From positions 36,019 through 100,018 of the forward strand of contig JBBSBE010000001.1 in the NCBI GenBank assembly GCA_038251625.1: a stretch of 64,000 bases of DNA, written 5' to 3'. This DNA comes from JBBQXK01 sp038251625 (GTDB lineage: Bacteria; Pseudomonadota; Alphaproteobacteria; Rhodobacterales; Rhodobacteraceae). The notes below the pieces were generated by a model. The model saw nothing but the letters and a program-made list of their open reading frames with translations, searched no databases and was not told where the DNA came from. A program made the translations under genes and the position numbers. This document shows positions 43,080-51,482 of the stretch, in pieces (the first letter of the stretch is position 1; each line of letters starts with the position of its first letter).

Positions 43080-44483
43080 ATGTCCGACCTTTGGCACCTA
43101 TCGGCAGCGCAAATCGCTCTTGCAGTCCGGAAAGGCGATCTCTCGGCGTCAGAGGTGACGCGGGCGCATCTTGATCGCCTTGGCGCTGTGAACCCTGTCA
43201 TCAACGCCGTGGTGCAGGACTGTGCGGAAAATGCACTTGCAGCGGCGGCGGCAGTTGACGCACGGATTTCGGCAGGCGAAGACCCCGGATCACTGGCAGG
43301 GGTTCCGGTGACGATCAAGGTGAACGTCGATCAGGCCGGACACGCCACCACGAACGGTCTGCGCATCCAGAAAGACATGGTTGCGCAGGAAGATAGCCCT
43401 GTCGTTGCCAACTTGCGGAACGCAGGCGCGATCATCGTTGGCCGCACGAACACGCCGGCATTTTCGCTGCGTTGGTTCACAAAAAACAACCTGCATGGCC
43501 AGACCCTGAACCCCCGCAACAAGTCGATCACGCCGGGCGGTTCGTCAGGCGGTGCGGCGGCGGCTGTGGCCGCTGGGATCTGCGCGGTCGGCCATGGCAC
43601 CGATATCGCTGGGTCCGTTCGGTATCCGGCCTATGCCTGCGGACTTCACGGCCTGCGGCCAAGCTTTGGTCGGATTCCGGCCTACAATGCAACGTCGGCG
43701 GATCGCTTCATCGGTGCGCAAATGATGGCGGTGTCGGGCCCCATCGCGCGCTCGGTCGAGGACATAGCCCTTTCCTATCGCGCCATGGCGGCGGCTGATC
43801 TGCGCGATCCCTGGTATACACCGGCGCCGTTAGACAGCCGCCCGTACGAACGGCGCGCGGCCCTGACAATCTCCCCGGATGGCATGCCCGTGGATGCGCG
43901 GGTTCGGGACGCGTTGATAGCTGCGGCTCAAACCCTTGAGAGCGCCGGATGGACTGTGGAGGAGGTGCCGTGCCCCCCGATGCGAGCGGCAGCCGAGGTC
44001 AATGCGACGCTCTGGATGGCCGAAACCCAATTTGCCGCCCGAGACATGATCGCACGTGAAGGCGAGCCGGATTCGCAGTTCGTTTTCCGTCAGATGAGCC
44101 AAGCCACGGGTCCGATTGATATGGAAAGCGTGATGCGCGCCCTTCAGACCCGTGCGTCCTTGGTGCGCCAGTGGGCGCTTTTCCTGCAACGGTATCCGTT
44201 GCTGCTGTGCCCGGTATCTGGCGAATTGCCTTTCGCGCAACAACTGGATGTCAGTTCGGAATCCGCGTTCGAAGCCGTCTACGAAGCCCAGTTGACACAA
44301 CGCGGTTTGCCCGCGATGGGTATGCCCGCTCTCAGCCTTGCTACCGGATATGCCGATGATCGGCCTGTAGGGGTGCAGCTTGTCAGCGGGCGCTTCCGGG
44401 AAGACATACTTTTCGCCGCAGGGGCCACGCTTGAAGCCGCCGGCCACCAACCGGGCGTTTCTGATCCGTTTTCCAAGGGCTGA
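43080..44483 (+). CDS. Amidase-signature family enzyme
   Basis: 467 residues. The Ser-cisSer-Lys triad is complete: Lys80 in VPVTIKVNVD, Ser155/156 in TPGGSSGGAAAAVAAG, and nucleophile Ser179 in GTDIAGSVRYPA. The helical LSASEVTRAHLDRL start is typical. It hydrolyses amide bonds, releasing ammonia, in the cytoplasm. It is not a GatA of the tRNA amidotransferase, as no gatB/C partners are present and the C-terminus differs. Adjacent to the DapA-like gene and just before an IS relic, it may belong to an acquired catabolic unit. Confidence 0.9.
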   Translation: MSDLWHLSAAQIALAVRKGDLSASEVTRAHLDRLGAVNPVINAVVQDCAENALAAAAAVDARISAGEDPGSLAGVPVTIKVNVDQAGHATTNGLRIQKDMVAQEDSPVVANLRNAGAIIVGRTNTPAFSLRWFTKNNLHGQTLNPRNKSITPGGSSGGAAAAVAAGICAVGHGTDIAGSVRYPAYACGLHGLRPSFGRIPAYNATSADRFIGAQMMAVSGPIARSVEDIALSYRAMAAADLRDPWYTPAPLDSRPYERRAALTISPDGMPVDARVRDALIAAAQTLESAGWTVEEVPCPPMRAAAEVNATLWMAETQFAARDMIAREGEPDSQFVFRQMSQATGPIDMESVMRALQTRASLVRQWALFLQRYPLLLCPVSGELPFAQQLDVSSESAFEAVYEAQLTQRGLPAMGMPALSLATGYADDRPVGVQLVSGRFREDILFAAGATLEAAGHQPGVSDPFSKG

Positions 44484-44719
44484 TACCGCCAAGCGGTCAA
44501 TCGGGGTGGAGCCATCAATGCAGCTTCTGTCTATCGTGTGGGTGTCGATAAGACTTCGAGGAAGAGTGCCGCCTTGGGCGAGCTGCGGCCATTTGCTTCG
44601 GGCGCAAAATCGAAGCAGACAACTGTTGCAAAGCACGGGTCATGGGAGCCGGTGTTTGCCTGCACTCACCCTGAAACTGGTCAGAATCTGCGGACAGCCA
44701 AAACCCATCCAAGGGGCGG

Positions 44720-45619
44720 CTTTAGGATTAGGACTCGTTCTTGTTTCATAGCCAAAACATGACGGTTGCGACGAGAGTGACGGCTAAGAGGAAGACCTTG
44801 GGGCATCAGTCTTAGCGCGTGGCAACCCTGCGCCAGTCCTTGAGCCTCCCGAACATGATCTCGATACGGTTTCGGCGTTTGTAGCGGCGCTTGTCGTGTT
44901 TGATGGGCTTTCCGCGTGACTTCCAGCCCGGGATGCCGGGCTTTATCCCTTTGTCTTTCAACGCATCTCTGAACCAGTTGGCATCATGTCCCCGGTCGGC
45001 CAGCAGCCACTCCTCCTTTGGCAGGCTTCCCAGAAGGGCTGCCGCTCCGGTGTGGTCGCTGACCCGCTGCCCGGCAGCGGTTTGCCTGCAAACTGCGAGA
45101 GGGGGGCCTGCGGTCATGAAGAACCGGATCGGGCGGCCATCGGCATCCGTGACGGCGTGCATTTTGGTGTTCATGCCGCCTTTGGCTCGGCCGATCAGAC
45201 GCCCCCGCTGGTCGTCTGCCCCCCTTTTTTGACCGCAGGCGGGTCGCTGTCCGGTGCGCCTTGAGGTAGGTCGCGTCAATCATCACCGCCTTCGGAACGG
45301 CCGCCTCGGAGGCCAGGCCTGCATCATTCGGGAAAAAATTCCCCTGTCGCTCCACCGCTTCTAACGGTTGTAGAGGGTATTCGGCGGGCCATACTCCCCG
45401 GGCGCATCGCACCATCGCAAGCCATTGCGATTGATGAAGATAATGCCACTCAACACACACGTGGCATCGACGCGCGGCTTGCCGTGGCTCTTGGGAACGA
45501 AGGGTCGCAGGCGGGCCGTCTGCGCGTCTAATAGCCAGAAAAGATTGCTCATCGGTCAGTCTCCTTGCAGAGCCTGAATCATGCCGCGCGAGCACGATCA
45601 ATGGGTCCGGACCCTAAAG
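44720..45619 (-). mobile_element. Decayed IS5-type insertion sequence
   Basis: About 900 bp bounded by imperfect inverted repeats: CTTTAGGATTAGGACTCG at 44720-44737, and the complement of 45602-45619 reading CTTTAGGGTCCGGACCCA. The single transposase frame inside is broken. No clear target duplication could be seen beside the repeats. It separates the DapA/amidase pair from the ABC importer cluster. Confidence 0.75.
44746..45552 (-). pseudogene. IS5-family transposase, inactivated
   Basis: Reassembled across frames, the protein reads as a complete IS5/IS427-type transposase. Frame A begins MSNLFWLLDAQTARLRP and runs to APGEYGPPNTLYNR, then stops where Trp is expected (TGG to TAG). Frame B resumes at LASEAAVPKAVMIDATYLKAHRTATRLRSKKGG. 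Frame C gives GRLIGRAKGGMNTKMHAVTDADG, LLADRGHDANWFRDAL and GKPIKHDKRRYKRRNRIEIMFGRL, but with an extra ~10 residues (PLAVCRQTAA) inside the FMTAG/VSDHTG region. Two more stops follow VATR before the expected end at 44746. So it has at least two frameshifts, one insertion and three stops, and must be inactive. Confidence 0.88.
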
Positions 45620-45909
45620 TCATCGAACGCAAGGCATTGGCTGGAGTTTGGATTTAAAGCAGGGTTTTGCTGGGTCCGGAGTCCGCCCAAACATCTGAAG
45701 TGCGCAGTCTTTCGCATGGGTTGAGCGTTGGATCCCCACAGACCCACCTTGGCACAGCGATGCCGCTGGAAGGCGGTTACATCATCGGTGCCGGGTCTCG
45801 GCACCCCGCGGCAAAGCTACACCCAGATAGCGGCAGGGCGACCGTCACCGCCCTATCCTTGCGCGCCATTTGCACGCCGATGCGCGCCAGCGGCCAAAGC
45901 CAAACCGCA
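45620..45909. other. Gap between IS relic and ABC importer
   Basis: 290 bp with no supportable gene. It lies downstream of both neighbouring minus-strand units, and I see no clear terminator hairpin. Confidence 0.35.
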
Positions 45910-47421
45910 TCACGCGGCCTGACCGGACTTAATGCCTGAAATTGCCTGAATCAGATTGTCCTCCGTCACCTCATCGGACGTGAAGGTGCGCATGATCCGG
46001 CCCGAATACATCGCCACGATCCGGTCAGACACGTGAAGCACCTCGGGCATTTCCGAGCTGATGACCATCACGGCATAGCCCTGCGCCGCAAGTTCGCGCA
46101 GCAATTTATGGATTTCGGACTTGCTGCCCACGTCAATGCCTCGGGTCGGTTCATCAACGATCAAGACCTTGGGGTGCATCGACAGCCACTTTCCGATGAC
46201 GATCTTCTGCTGATTGCCGCCCGACAGATGGCCTACCTGCTGGCGCCAGCCAGGCGTGCGGATGTCGAGTTGAGCGCGGTATTTGTCAAAGATGGCGATC
46301 TCGGCCCCTTCAGCGACGAACGGCCCGGATTTGAGGGTGTCTATCTGCGGAAGGGTCATGTTGTCGCGACAGTTCATCCCCAGAACGAGGCCCTGCCCCT
46401 TGCGATCCTCGGGCACCAGCGAAATGCCCCGCGCAATCGCGTCGGCGGGCGAGTGGAGGCGCACCTCTGCGCCGTCCAACAAGATCTGCCCCGCAGAAGG
46501 GCCGCGCAGTCCAAAGAGGGTTTCGGCAATCTCGGTCCGCCCAGCACCGACAAGGCCGTAGAACCCTACAACCTCGCCCCGGCGCACCTGGAAACTCACA
46601 TCCTGATAAAGCTTGCCACAACTGAGCCCGCGCACCTCGAGCGCGACATCGCCCAGTTCGTGGTGGGAGGCGTTGCGCGAAAGGTCGAGCGTGCGACCGA
46701 TCATCATCTGGGTGACAGACTCCTCGGTGCTGCTGGCCGTATCGACGGTGCCCTGATACTGACCATCGCGCAAAACCGTGATGCGATCAGTGATCTGGAA
46801 AATCTCCTCCATCCGGTGCGAGATATAGATGATGCCCACGCCATCGGCTTTCAGATCGGCGATCACATCGAACAGAACCACCTTTTCAGCGTCGGTCAGT
46901 GAAGCGGTGGGTTCGTCGAAAATCACCGCCTTGGCGTCCACGGTCAGCGCGCGGGCAATTTCCACCATTTGCTGATTGGCAATCGACAGATCACCCAGCC
47001 GCGTGCCGGCATCGAACCCGACGTTCAGCTTTTTCAGAATTGCATTGGTTTGCTGGGCAAGTCTGGCCCAGTCCACGCGGCCAAATCCCTTGACTGGCAA
47101 TTGGCCAAGGTAAATGTTTTCAGCCACGCTCAGTTCTCGGGCAAGGCTGAGTTCCTGATGGATGAACATGATGCCCTTTGCCTTGGCCTCAAGCGGGCCA
47201 GCCATCACAACCGCCGTGTTGCCCACGTAGATCGCGCCAGAATCTGGCTGGTGAATACCGCCAAGTACCTTCATCAGCGTGGATTTTCCGGCCCCATTTT
47301 CCCCCATCAGCGCATGAACCTCGCCCGGCATGACCGTGAACGACACACCGTCCAGCGCGCGCACGCCCGGAAACGTTTTAACAATATCCTCAAGGCGCAG
47401 AACAGGTTTCACGTCAGTCAT
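45910..47421 (-). CDS. Sugar-type ABC importer ATPase (RbsA/MglA-like, two nucleotide-binding domains)
   Basis: 503 residues. NBD1: MGENGAGKSTLMKVLGG (Walker A), DLSIANQQMVEIARAL in the signature place, VIFDEPTASLTDAE (Walker B), ISHRMEE. NBD2 has a degenerate P-loop, GLVGAGRTEIAETLFG, as usual in this family, then GHLSGGNQQKIVIGKWL (signature) and LIVDEPTRGIDVGSK. It drives import of a monosaccharide-like solute. Start ATG 47421 overlaps the adjacent permease stop by 4 bp, with GAGGAGCTGAAGG upstream. It is the last gene of the importer operon. Confidence 0.95.
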   Translation of the reverse strand: MTDVKPVLRLEDIVKTFPGVRALDGVSFTVMPGEVHALMGENGAGKSTLMKVLGGIHQPDSGAIYVGNTAVVMAGPLEAKAKGIMFIHQELSLARELSVAENIYLGQLPVKGFGRVDWARLAQQTNAILKKLNVGFDAGTRLGDLSIANQQMVEIARALTVDAKAVIFDEPTASLTDAEKVVLFDVIADLKADGVGIIYISHRMEEIFQITDRITVLRDGQYQGTVDTASSTEESVTQMMIGRTLDLSRNASHHELGDVALEVRGLSCGKLYQDVSFQVRRGEVVGFYGLVGAGRTEIAETLFGLRGPSAGQILLDGAEVRLHSPADAIARGISLVPEDRKGQGLVLGMNCRDNMTLPQIDTLKSGPFVAEGAEIAIFDKYRAQLDIRTPGWRQQVGHLSGGNQQKIVIGKWLSMHPKVLIVDEPTRGIDVGSKSEIHKLLRELAAQGYAVMVISSEMPEVLHVSDRIVAMYSGRIMRTFTSDEVTEDNLIQAISGIKSGQAA

Positions 47422-48419
47422 ACCTTCAGCTCCTCTTTGCCCCTCATGTTCAGTTGGCGATCGAGGATCAGCACGGCTACCAGGATCAGGCCGATCACAA
47501 GGTTCACGGTCGAGGTGTCGGCCCCGATGTGGCCCAACCCCTTGCGCAAAAGCTGGATCGCGATGACGCCGCCGAATGTGCCGATCACACTGCCCGCGCC
47601 GCCGATGATCTTGGTACCGCCCAGCACGACGGCAGTGATCACCCATAACTCGTACAGCATGCCGTCATTGGGGTTGACCGAGCCGGATTCGGAATAGAAC
47701 ACCACCGCCGACAGCGCCGCCAGAAAGCCGATGATCGCAAAGTTGATCATCATATGCGGCCCGACACGAATGCCCGCATTGACCGCTGCTTCGCGGTTGT
47801 CGCCGATGGCGTAAGCGTTACGGCCATGCACTGTCTTGGCCATCAGGAACCAGACCGCAAAGGTCACGATCAGAAGGAACCAAGATGCCGTGGCGAGCCC
47901 CAGAAACTTCGCCTCTGCAATATCCACCAGCGTCCAGTTCAGGTGACTGGTCGGTTGTTCTCCGTTGAACATGAACACGATGCCGCGATAGGCCAGCATG
48001 GCGCCCAGCGTGACGATAAAGGCGTCAATGCCCGTTTTCCACACGATCAGCCCATTCAACGCGCCCAAGGCCGTGCCAACCGCCAGCGCCAAAAGCCAGG
48101 CCACCGGGATCACCCAGTCCCCAAGACCGGCAAAGATCGGCCAGGTCATGCTGTCCAGCAGCACGATGGCGGCAATGGCGAAAGTGGCCCCGACGCTCAG
48201 ATCGATATTGCCGTTGACCATGACGATGGTCATGCCCATGGCAATGATGCCGATGGGCGCAGATTGTTTCAGCAGCAGCAGCATGTTTTCTGCGTCCATG
48301 AACTCCTTGTCCGACAGCGACAGGAATTCGCCCGCGACGCTGAAAAAGATCAGCTCCAACACGATGAACCCCCAGATCGCACCGCTTTTCAATGCCTTGG
48401 ACCGCATACCCTGTGCCAT
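47418..48419 (-). CDS. RbsC-like ABC importer permease
   Basis: 333 residues, about 8-10 hydrophobic spans. Family blocks are SAPIGIIAMGMTIVMVNGNIDLSVGATFA (key part GNIDLSVG), GLIVWKTGIDAFIVTLGAMLAYRGIVF, and ITAVVLGGTKIIGGAGSVIGTFGGV. It forms the membrane channel with the second permease encoded 12 bp upstream. The two are related but clearly distinct, so the importer is probably a heterodimer rather than a homodimer as in RbsC. Confidence 0.93.
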   Translation of the reverse strand: MAQGMRSKALKSGAIWGFIVLELIFFSVAGEFLSLSDKEFMDAENMLLLLKQSAPIGIIAMGMTIVMVNGNIDLSVGATFAIAAIVLLDSMTWPIFAGLGDWVIPVAWLLALAVGTALGALNGLIVWKTGIDAFIVTLGAMLAYRGIVFMFNGEQPTSHLNWTLVDIAEAKFLGLATASWFLLIVTFAVWFLMAKTVHGRNAYAIGDNREAAVNAGIRVGPHMMINFAIIGFLAALSAVVFYSESGSVNPNDGMLYELWVITAVVLGGTKIIGGAGSVIGTFGGVIAIQLLRKGLGHIGADTSTVNLVIGLILVAVLILDRQLNMRGKEELKV

Positions 48420-48431
48420 GATATCCCCCCC

Positions 48432-49406
48432 TCAGGCGATCTGCGACCAAAGCCTGCCGCGCTTGGCCGCGATGTCCAGCCAGACGGCAAGGATAATGAT
48501 GACCGAGGTCACGACATACTGGACGTAGAATTGCAGGCCCATCAGCAGCAGCCCGTTCTTGATGAAGCCGAGGATCAGAACGCCGATGACGGTCTTGAGG
48601 ATCGTGCCAGACCCGCCCAACAACGACGCACCCCCCAGGATGACGGCGGCCAGCACCTCAAGTTCCAGCCCCTGACCCACGGTATTCTGCGACCCCAAGG
48701 AGCGACTGGCCTGGATCAGCCCTGCGGTGGCGACGCAGGCCGCTGAAATGATGTAACAAAAGAACACTGTCCGCGCCCGACGGATACCGGAAAAAGTTGC
48801 TGCGGTGCCGTTGCCACCCACGGCATAAACCTTTCGCCCGAAACTGGTTTTTGCGAGGACAAGGCCCAAGAGCGCGGCCACCACGACGAAAATCTGGATC
48901 GGCACTGGCAGGCCCAAGGCCGTGCCTTGGCCAAACACGCCGAACCACGTGCCTTCCTTGTCGGCGATATCCATGTTCTTGCCACCGGAATAGGTCAGCG
49001 TCAGGCCATGAATGGCCGACAGCATGCCCAACGTCACGATCAGCGAATTGAGCTTCAGATAACCGACCAGAAACCCGATCAACGCCCCCAATGACAGTGT
49101 CATGGCGAACATCACGGGAATGGCCAGCGCCGGACCGATCTTGTCATGCAGATCGAGGACGACGATGGTTGAGAATGACATCATCGACCCAACCGACAGG
49201 TCCAGATTACCGCTGATCACGACAAAGGTCACGCCCAGCGCCATGACGCCCAGAATGGCTGACGAGCGCACGACGCTCAGCACATTTTCAGCCGTCAGGA
49301 ATTTCGGGTTGGCGATGGTAAAGGCGATCATGAACACGACAAACGCGACCAGAATTCCCTGTTTGGCCAGAATACTGCCGATCTGTTGCTTGGACATTGT
49401 GGCCAT
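48432..49406 (-). CDS. RbsC-like ABC importer permease
   Basis: 324 residues with the same fold as its neighbour. It shows SAILGVMALGVTFVVISGNLDLSVGSMMS, KLNSLIVTLGMLSAIHGLTLTYSGG and VLAAVILGGASLLGGSGTILKTVIGVL. The GNLDLSVG element is the family mark. Start ATG 49406 follows GAGGGGATAATGGCC. The SDR gene is 37 bp upstream, so an enzyme gene lies within the transporter operon, between binding protein and permeases. Confidence 0.93.
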   Translation of the reverse strand: MATMSKQQIGSILAKQGILVAFVVFMIAFTIANPKFLTAENVLSVVRSSAILGVMALGVTFVVISGNLDLSVGSMMSFSTIVVLDLHDKIGPALAIPVMFAMTLSLGALIGFLVGYLKLNSLIVTLGMLSAIHGLTLTYSGGKNMDIADKEGTWFGVFGQGTALGLPVPIQIFVVVAALLGLVLAKTSFGRKVYAVGGNGTAATFSGIRRARTVFFCYIISAACVATAGLIQASRSLGSQNTVGQGLELEVLAAVILGGASLLGGSGTILKTVIGVLILGFIKNGLLLMGLQFYVQYVVTSVIIILAVWLDIAAKRGRLWSQIA

Positions 49407-49443
49407 TATCCCCTCCCTGAGGTCGCTGGCGTGCGGTACGTCG

Positions 49444-50241
49444 TCAGACCAGGGTCATGCCTCCGTCGATCATGACGATCTGACCAGTCATGTAATCGCT
49501 TTCCTTTGAGGCCAGGAACGTTGTGGTTCCCGTTATGTCATGTGGGGTTGCGACCCGTCCTTTCAGGATATCCGCTGCGAATTGCTCCATCGCCTGACCC
49601 GGCCGCTCGGCGGCACCGATCTCCATCAGGTCTTTGTCGACCTGTTCCCACATTTCGGTCGCGACCACGCCGGGGGCGAAGCCGGTAACCGTGATGTTGT
49701 GCTTGGCCAGATCGCGCGCGCCCGATTGCGTCAGGGCAACCACCGCGAATTTCGACGCACAATAGGGTGCCACGTTGTCGAACCCCTGACGGCTGGCGAT
49801 TGAGGCGGTGTTGATGATCTTGCCGCCTGTTCCCTGCGCAATCATCTGGCGCGCGGCCTCCTGCATGCCGATCATGCAGCCCAAACCATTGACACCCATG
49901 ATGAAGTTCCAGTTTTCCTCGGTCACGTCCATGAAATTCATCGGCTTGTTCACACCGGCGTTGTTGAATTTCACGTCCAGGCGGCCAAAAGCTTCAACCG
50001 TGTGGGCGATCATCGCGCGCACCTGTTCGCGGTCGGTCACGTTTAGCTGTGTCGATGTCACATTGCCACTTCGCCCGTTCAGACGGCTTCGATTGGCCTC
50101 AGCAACTGCGGCAACCTTGTCGCCATTCAGATCAGCGAAACAGACACTTGCCCCTTCGTCCAGCAGCGCCTCGCCGATCGCACGGCCAATGCCCTGCGCA
50201 GCACCTGTCACGATGCAAACACGATCACGTACACGTTCCAC
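49444..50241 (-). CDS. SDR-family dehydrogenase inside the ABC importer operon
   Basis: 265 residues. VCIVTGAAQGIGRAIGEAL is the GxxxGxG loop, VKFNNAGVNKPMNF the NNAG motif, NTASIASRQGFDNVAPYCASKFAVVAL gives Ser and Tyr-x3-Lys, and GQIVMIDGGMTLV is the end. It probably oxidises a polyol or sugar carbonyl/hydroxyl. GTG 50241 follows GGAGGATGTCGC; an ATG at 50298 would lie inside the large hairpin and is rejected. It shares unusual stretches with the SDR at 53330 (MWEQVDKDLMEIG versus LWEQLDKDLVEIG), so the two are recent paralogues. Confidence 0.9.
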   Translation of the reverse strand: MERVRDRVCIVTGAAQGIGRAIGEALLDEGASVCFADLNGDKVAAVAEANRSRLNGRSGNVTSTQLNVTDREQVRAMIAHTVEAFGRLDVKFNNAGVNKPMNFMDVTEENWNFIMGVNGLGCMIGMQEAARQMIAQGTGGKIINTASIASRQGFDNVAPYCASKFAVVALTQSGARDLAKHNITVTGFAPGVVATEMWEQVDKDLMEIGAAERPGQAMEQFAADILKGRVATPHDITGTTTFLASKESDYMTGQIVMIDGGMTLV

Positions 50242-50278
50242 GCGACATCCTCCAAGTAGCAATGCCTGAAAGCAGTGT

Positions 50279-50311
50279 GTTCTGGGGTGCAGATACACTG
50301 CACCCCAGAAC
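50279..50311. terminator. Perfect 14-bp stem-loop after the binding-protein gene
   Basis: GTTCTGGGGTGCAG, a 5-nt loop (ATACA), then the exact complement. It lies 10 bp after the binding-protein stop and 37 bp before the SDR start, with no U tract. Placement between a binding protein and its permeases fits mRNA stabilisation or partial attenuation, which gives more binding protein than membrane subunits. Confidence 0.75.
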
Positions 50312-50320
50312 GCGAGGGTT

Positions 50321-51268
50321 TCAGAACACCGGCTTGGTGTAGTCGCCCATGTTGTCTTGCGTGATCTTCGGAGTATCGAAGTAGTTCAGGAACGGCACAT
50401 CCGCGCCTTTCAGCACGTCGATCGCGGTTTTCAACGCCGCTTCGGCGTCGTCCACCGGGGATTGATAGATCGAACCCCAGTAATCGCCCGCAGCCATCGC
50501 CTCATAGCCTACAGCAAAGTTGGTGGCGCCCACAAAGATGATGCCTTCGCGGCCAGCCGCCTTGGCGGCGTTCAGCGCGCCAACCCCCATGTTGTCGTCG
50601 CCTGCATATACGCCGTCGATCTTGTCGTATTTCACTAGGAAGGCTTCCATGACCTGCTGCGATTTCTCGCGATTCCAGTCACCTGGCTGGGTTTCCACAA
50701 CTTTCACGTTCGGGCACACCTCGGGCAGGCGGTCGTCAAAGCCCTTCTGGCGCTCGATCGCCGTTGTGTAGCCGGGTTGGCCGCTGATCTGCACCACCTG
50801 TGCCGTCTCCGCGATCCCCATGTCCTTGAACTTGTCGCACATGATCTCGGCCGATCGCGCGCCCTGGGTGATGTTGTCGGGGCCAGAGAATGATTTGACG
50901 AATTCAAAGCCGGCCTCGGCAATATTCGAGTTGGTCACGATCACCGGAATACCCGCTTGCGACGCCTTGCGCACAGCGGGGATCACCGCCTCACCGTTGG
51001 TCGGCCAGATGATGATAGCGTCTACTTCTTGCTGGATCAGGTCTTCGATCTGGGCGATCTGCCGAGCGACATCGCCACCCGCATCCAGCACCACAGCCTC
51101 TACATCCGGATTGGCCGCAGCCGCTGCGATGAAGGCCTTTTCGTATGTGGTCTGATAGCTGTCGACGCCCACATTGTTCTGCGTGATGCCGATTTTCATC
51201 GTTTCGGCAGTGGCAGCACCTGCCAGAACGATAGCGGTAGAAGCGATAAACACTGTGCGAAGTTTCAT
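50321..51268 (-). CDS. Periplasmic sugar-binding protein (RbsB-like)
   Basis: 315 residues. A signal peptide (KLRTVFIASTAIVLAGAATA) precedes the type I periplasmic-binding fold: IGITQNNVGVDSYQTTYEKAF, QIEDLIQQEVDAIIIWPTNGEAVIP, AGIPVIVTNS, VVQISGQPGYTTAIERQKGFDD, KIDGVYAGDDNMGVGALNA. It captures the substrate for the two permeases. Ligand residues cannot be assigned to a known sugar. It is first of the importer operon, 214 bp from the divergent regulator start, and followed by the strong hairpin. Confidence 0.95.
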   Translation of the reverse strand: MKLRTVFIASTAIVLAGAATAETMKIGITQNNVGVDSYQTTYEKAFIAAAAANPDVEAVVLDAGGDVARQIAQIEDLIQQEVDAIIIWPTNGEAVIPAVRKASQAGIPVIVTNSNIAEAGFEFVKSFSGPDNITQGARSAEIMCDKFKDMGIAETAQVVQISGQPGYTTAIERQKGFDDRLPEVCPNVKVVETQPGDWNREKSQQVMEAFLVKYDKIDGVYAGDDNMGVGALNAAKAAGREGIIFVGATNFAVGYEAMAAGDYWGSIYQSPVDDAEAALKTAIDVLKGADVPFLNYFDTPKITQDNMGDYTKPVF

Positions 51269-51390
51269 TCAGGTCTCCTCCCAAGATGGCTTTGAATTTT
51301 CTGTCGTCCCTCCCGGACGCTGCGTGATCGCCGGTTCACCGTGCGATTGCGGTGTATCCTGACGCCTGCCTGCGGCCGCCCCTCTGTCGA

Positions 51391-51440
51391 AAATATCCAA
51401 AATGGATAATTTATTTTCCAAACTGAATATTTTGGGCATA
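51391..51440. promoter_or_regulatory. AT-rich operator-like repeats in the divergent promoter
   Basis: TATCCAAAATGGATA (51394-51408) is a 5-5-5 palindrome. CCAAAAT at 51397-51403 recurs inverted as ATTTTGG at 51429-51435, centres 32 bp apart (three helical turns), with a CCAAA half-match at 51418-51422. It sits between the importer operon and the regulator gene, so it is a candidate binding site for the regulator. Confidence 0.5.
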
Positions 51441-51482
51441 CGCTCTGATCGCCAATGTGGACATTGTGACGAGGAGCACAGC

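Noticed and set aside
51402..51482. Earlier ATG of the winged-helix/SBP regulator at 51402
   Set aside because: No ribosome site, and it lies within the palindromic operator-like sequence; GTG 51483 has GAGGAG at proper distance.
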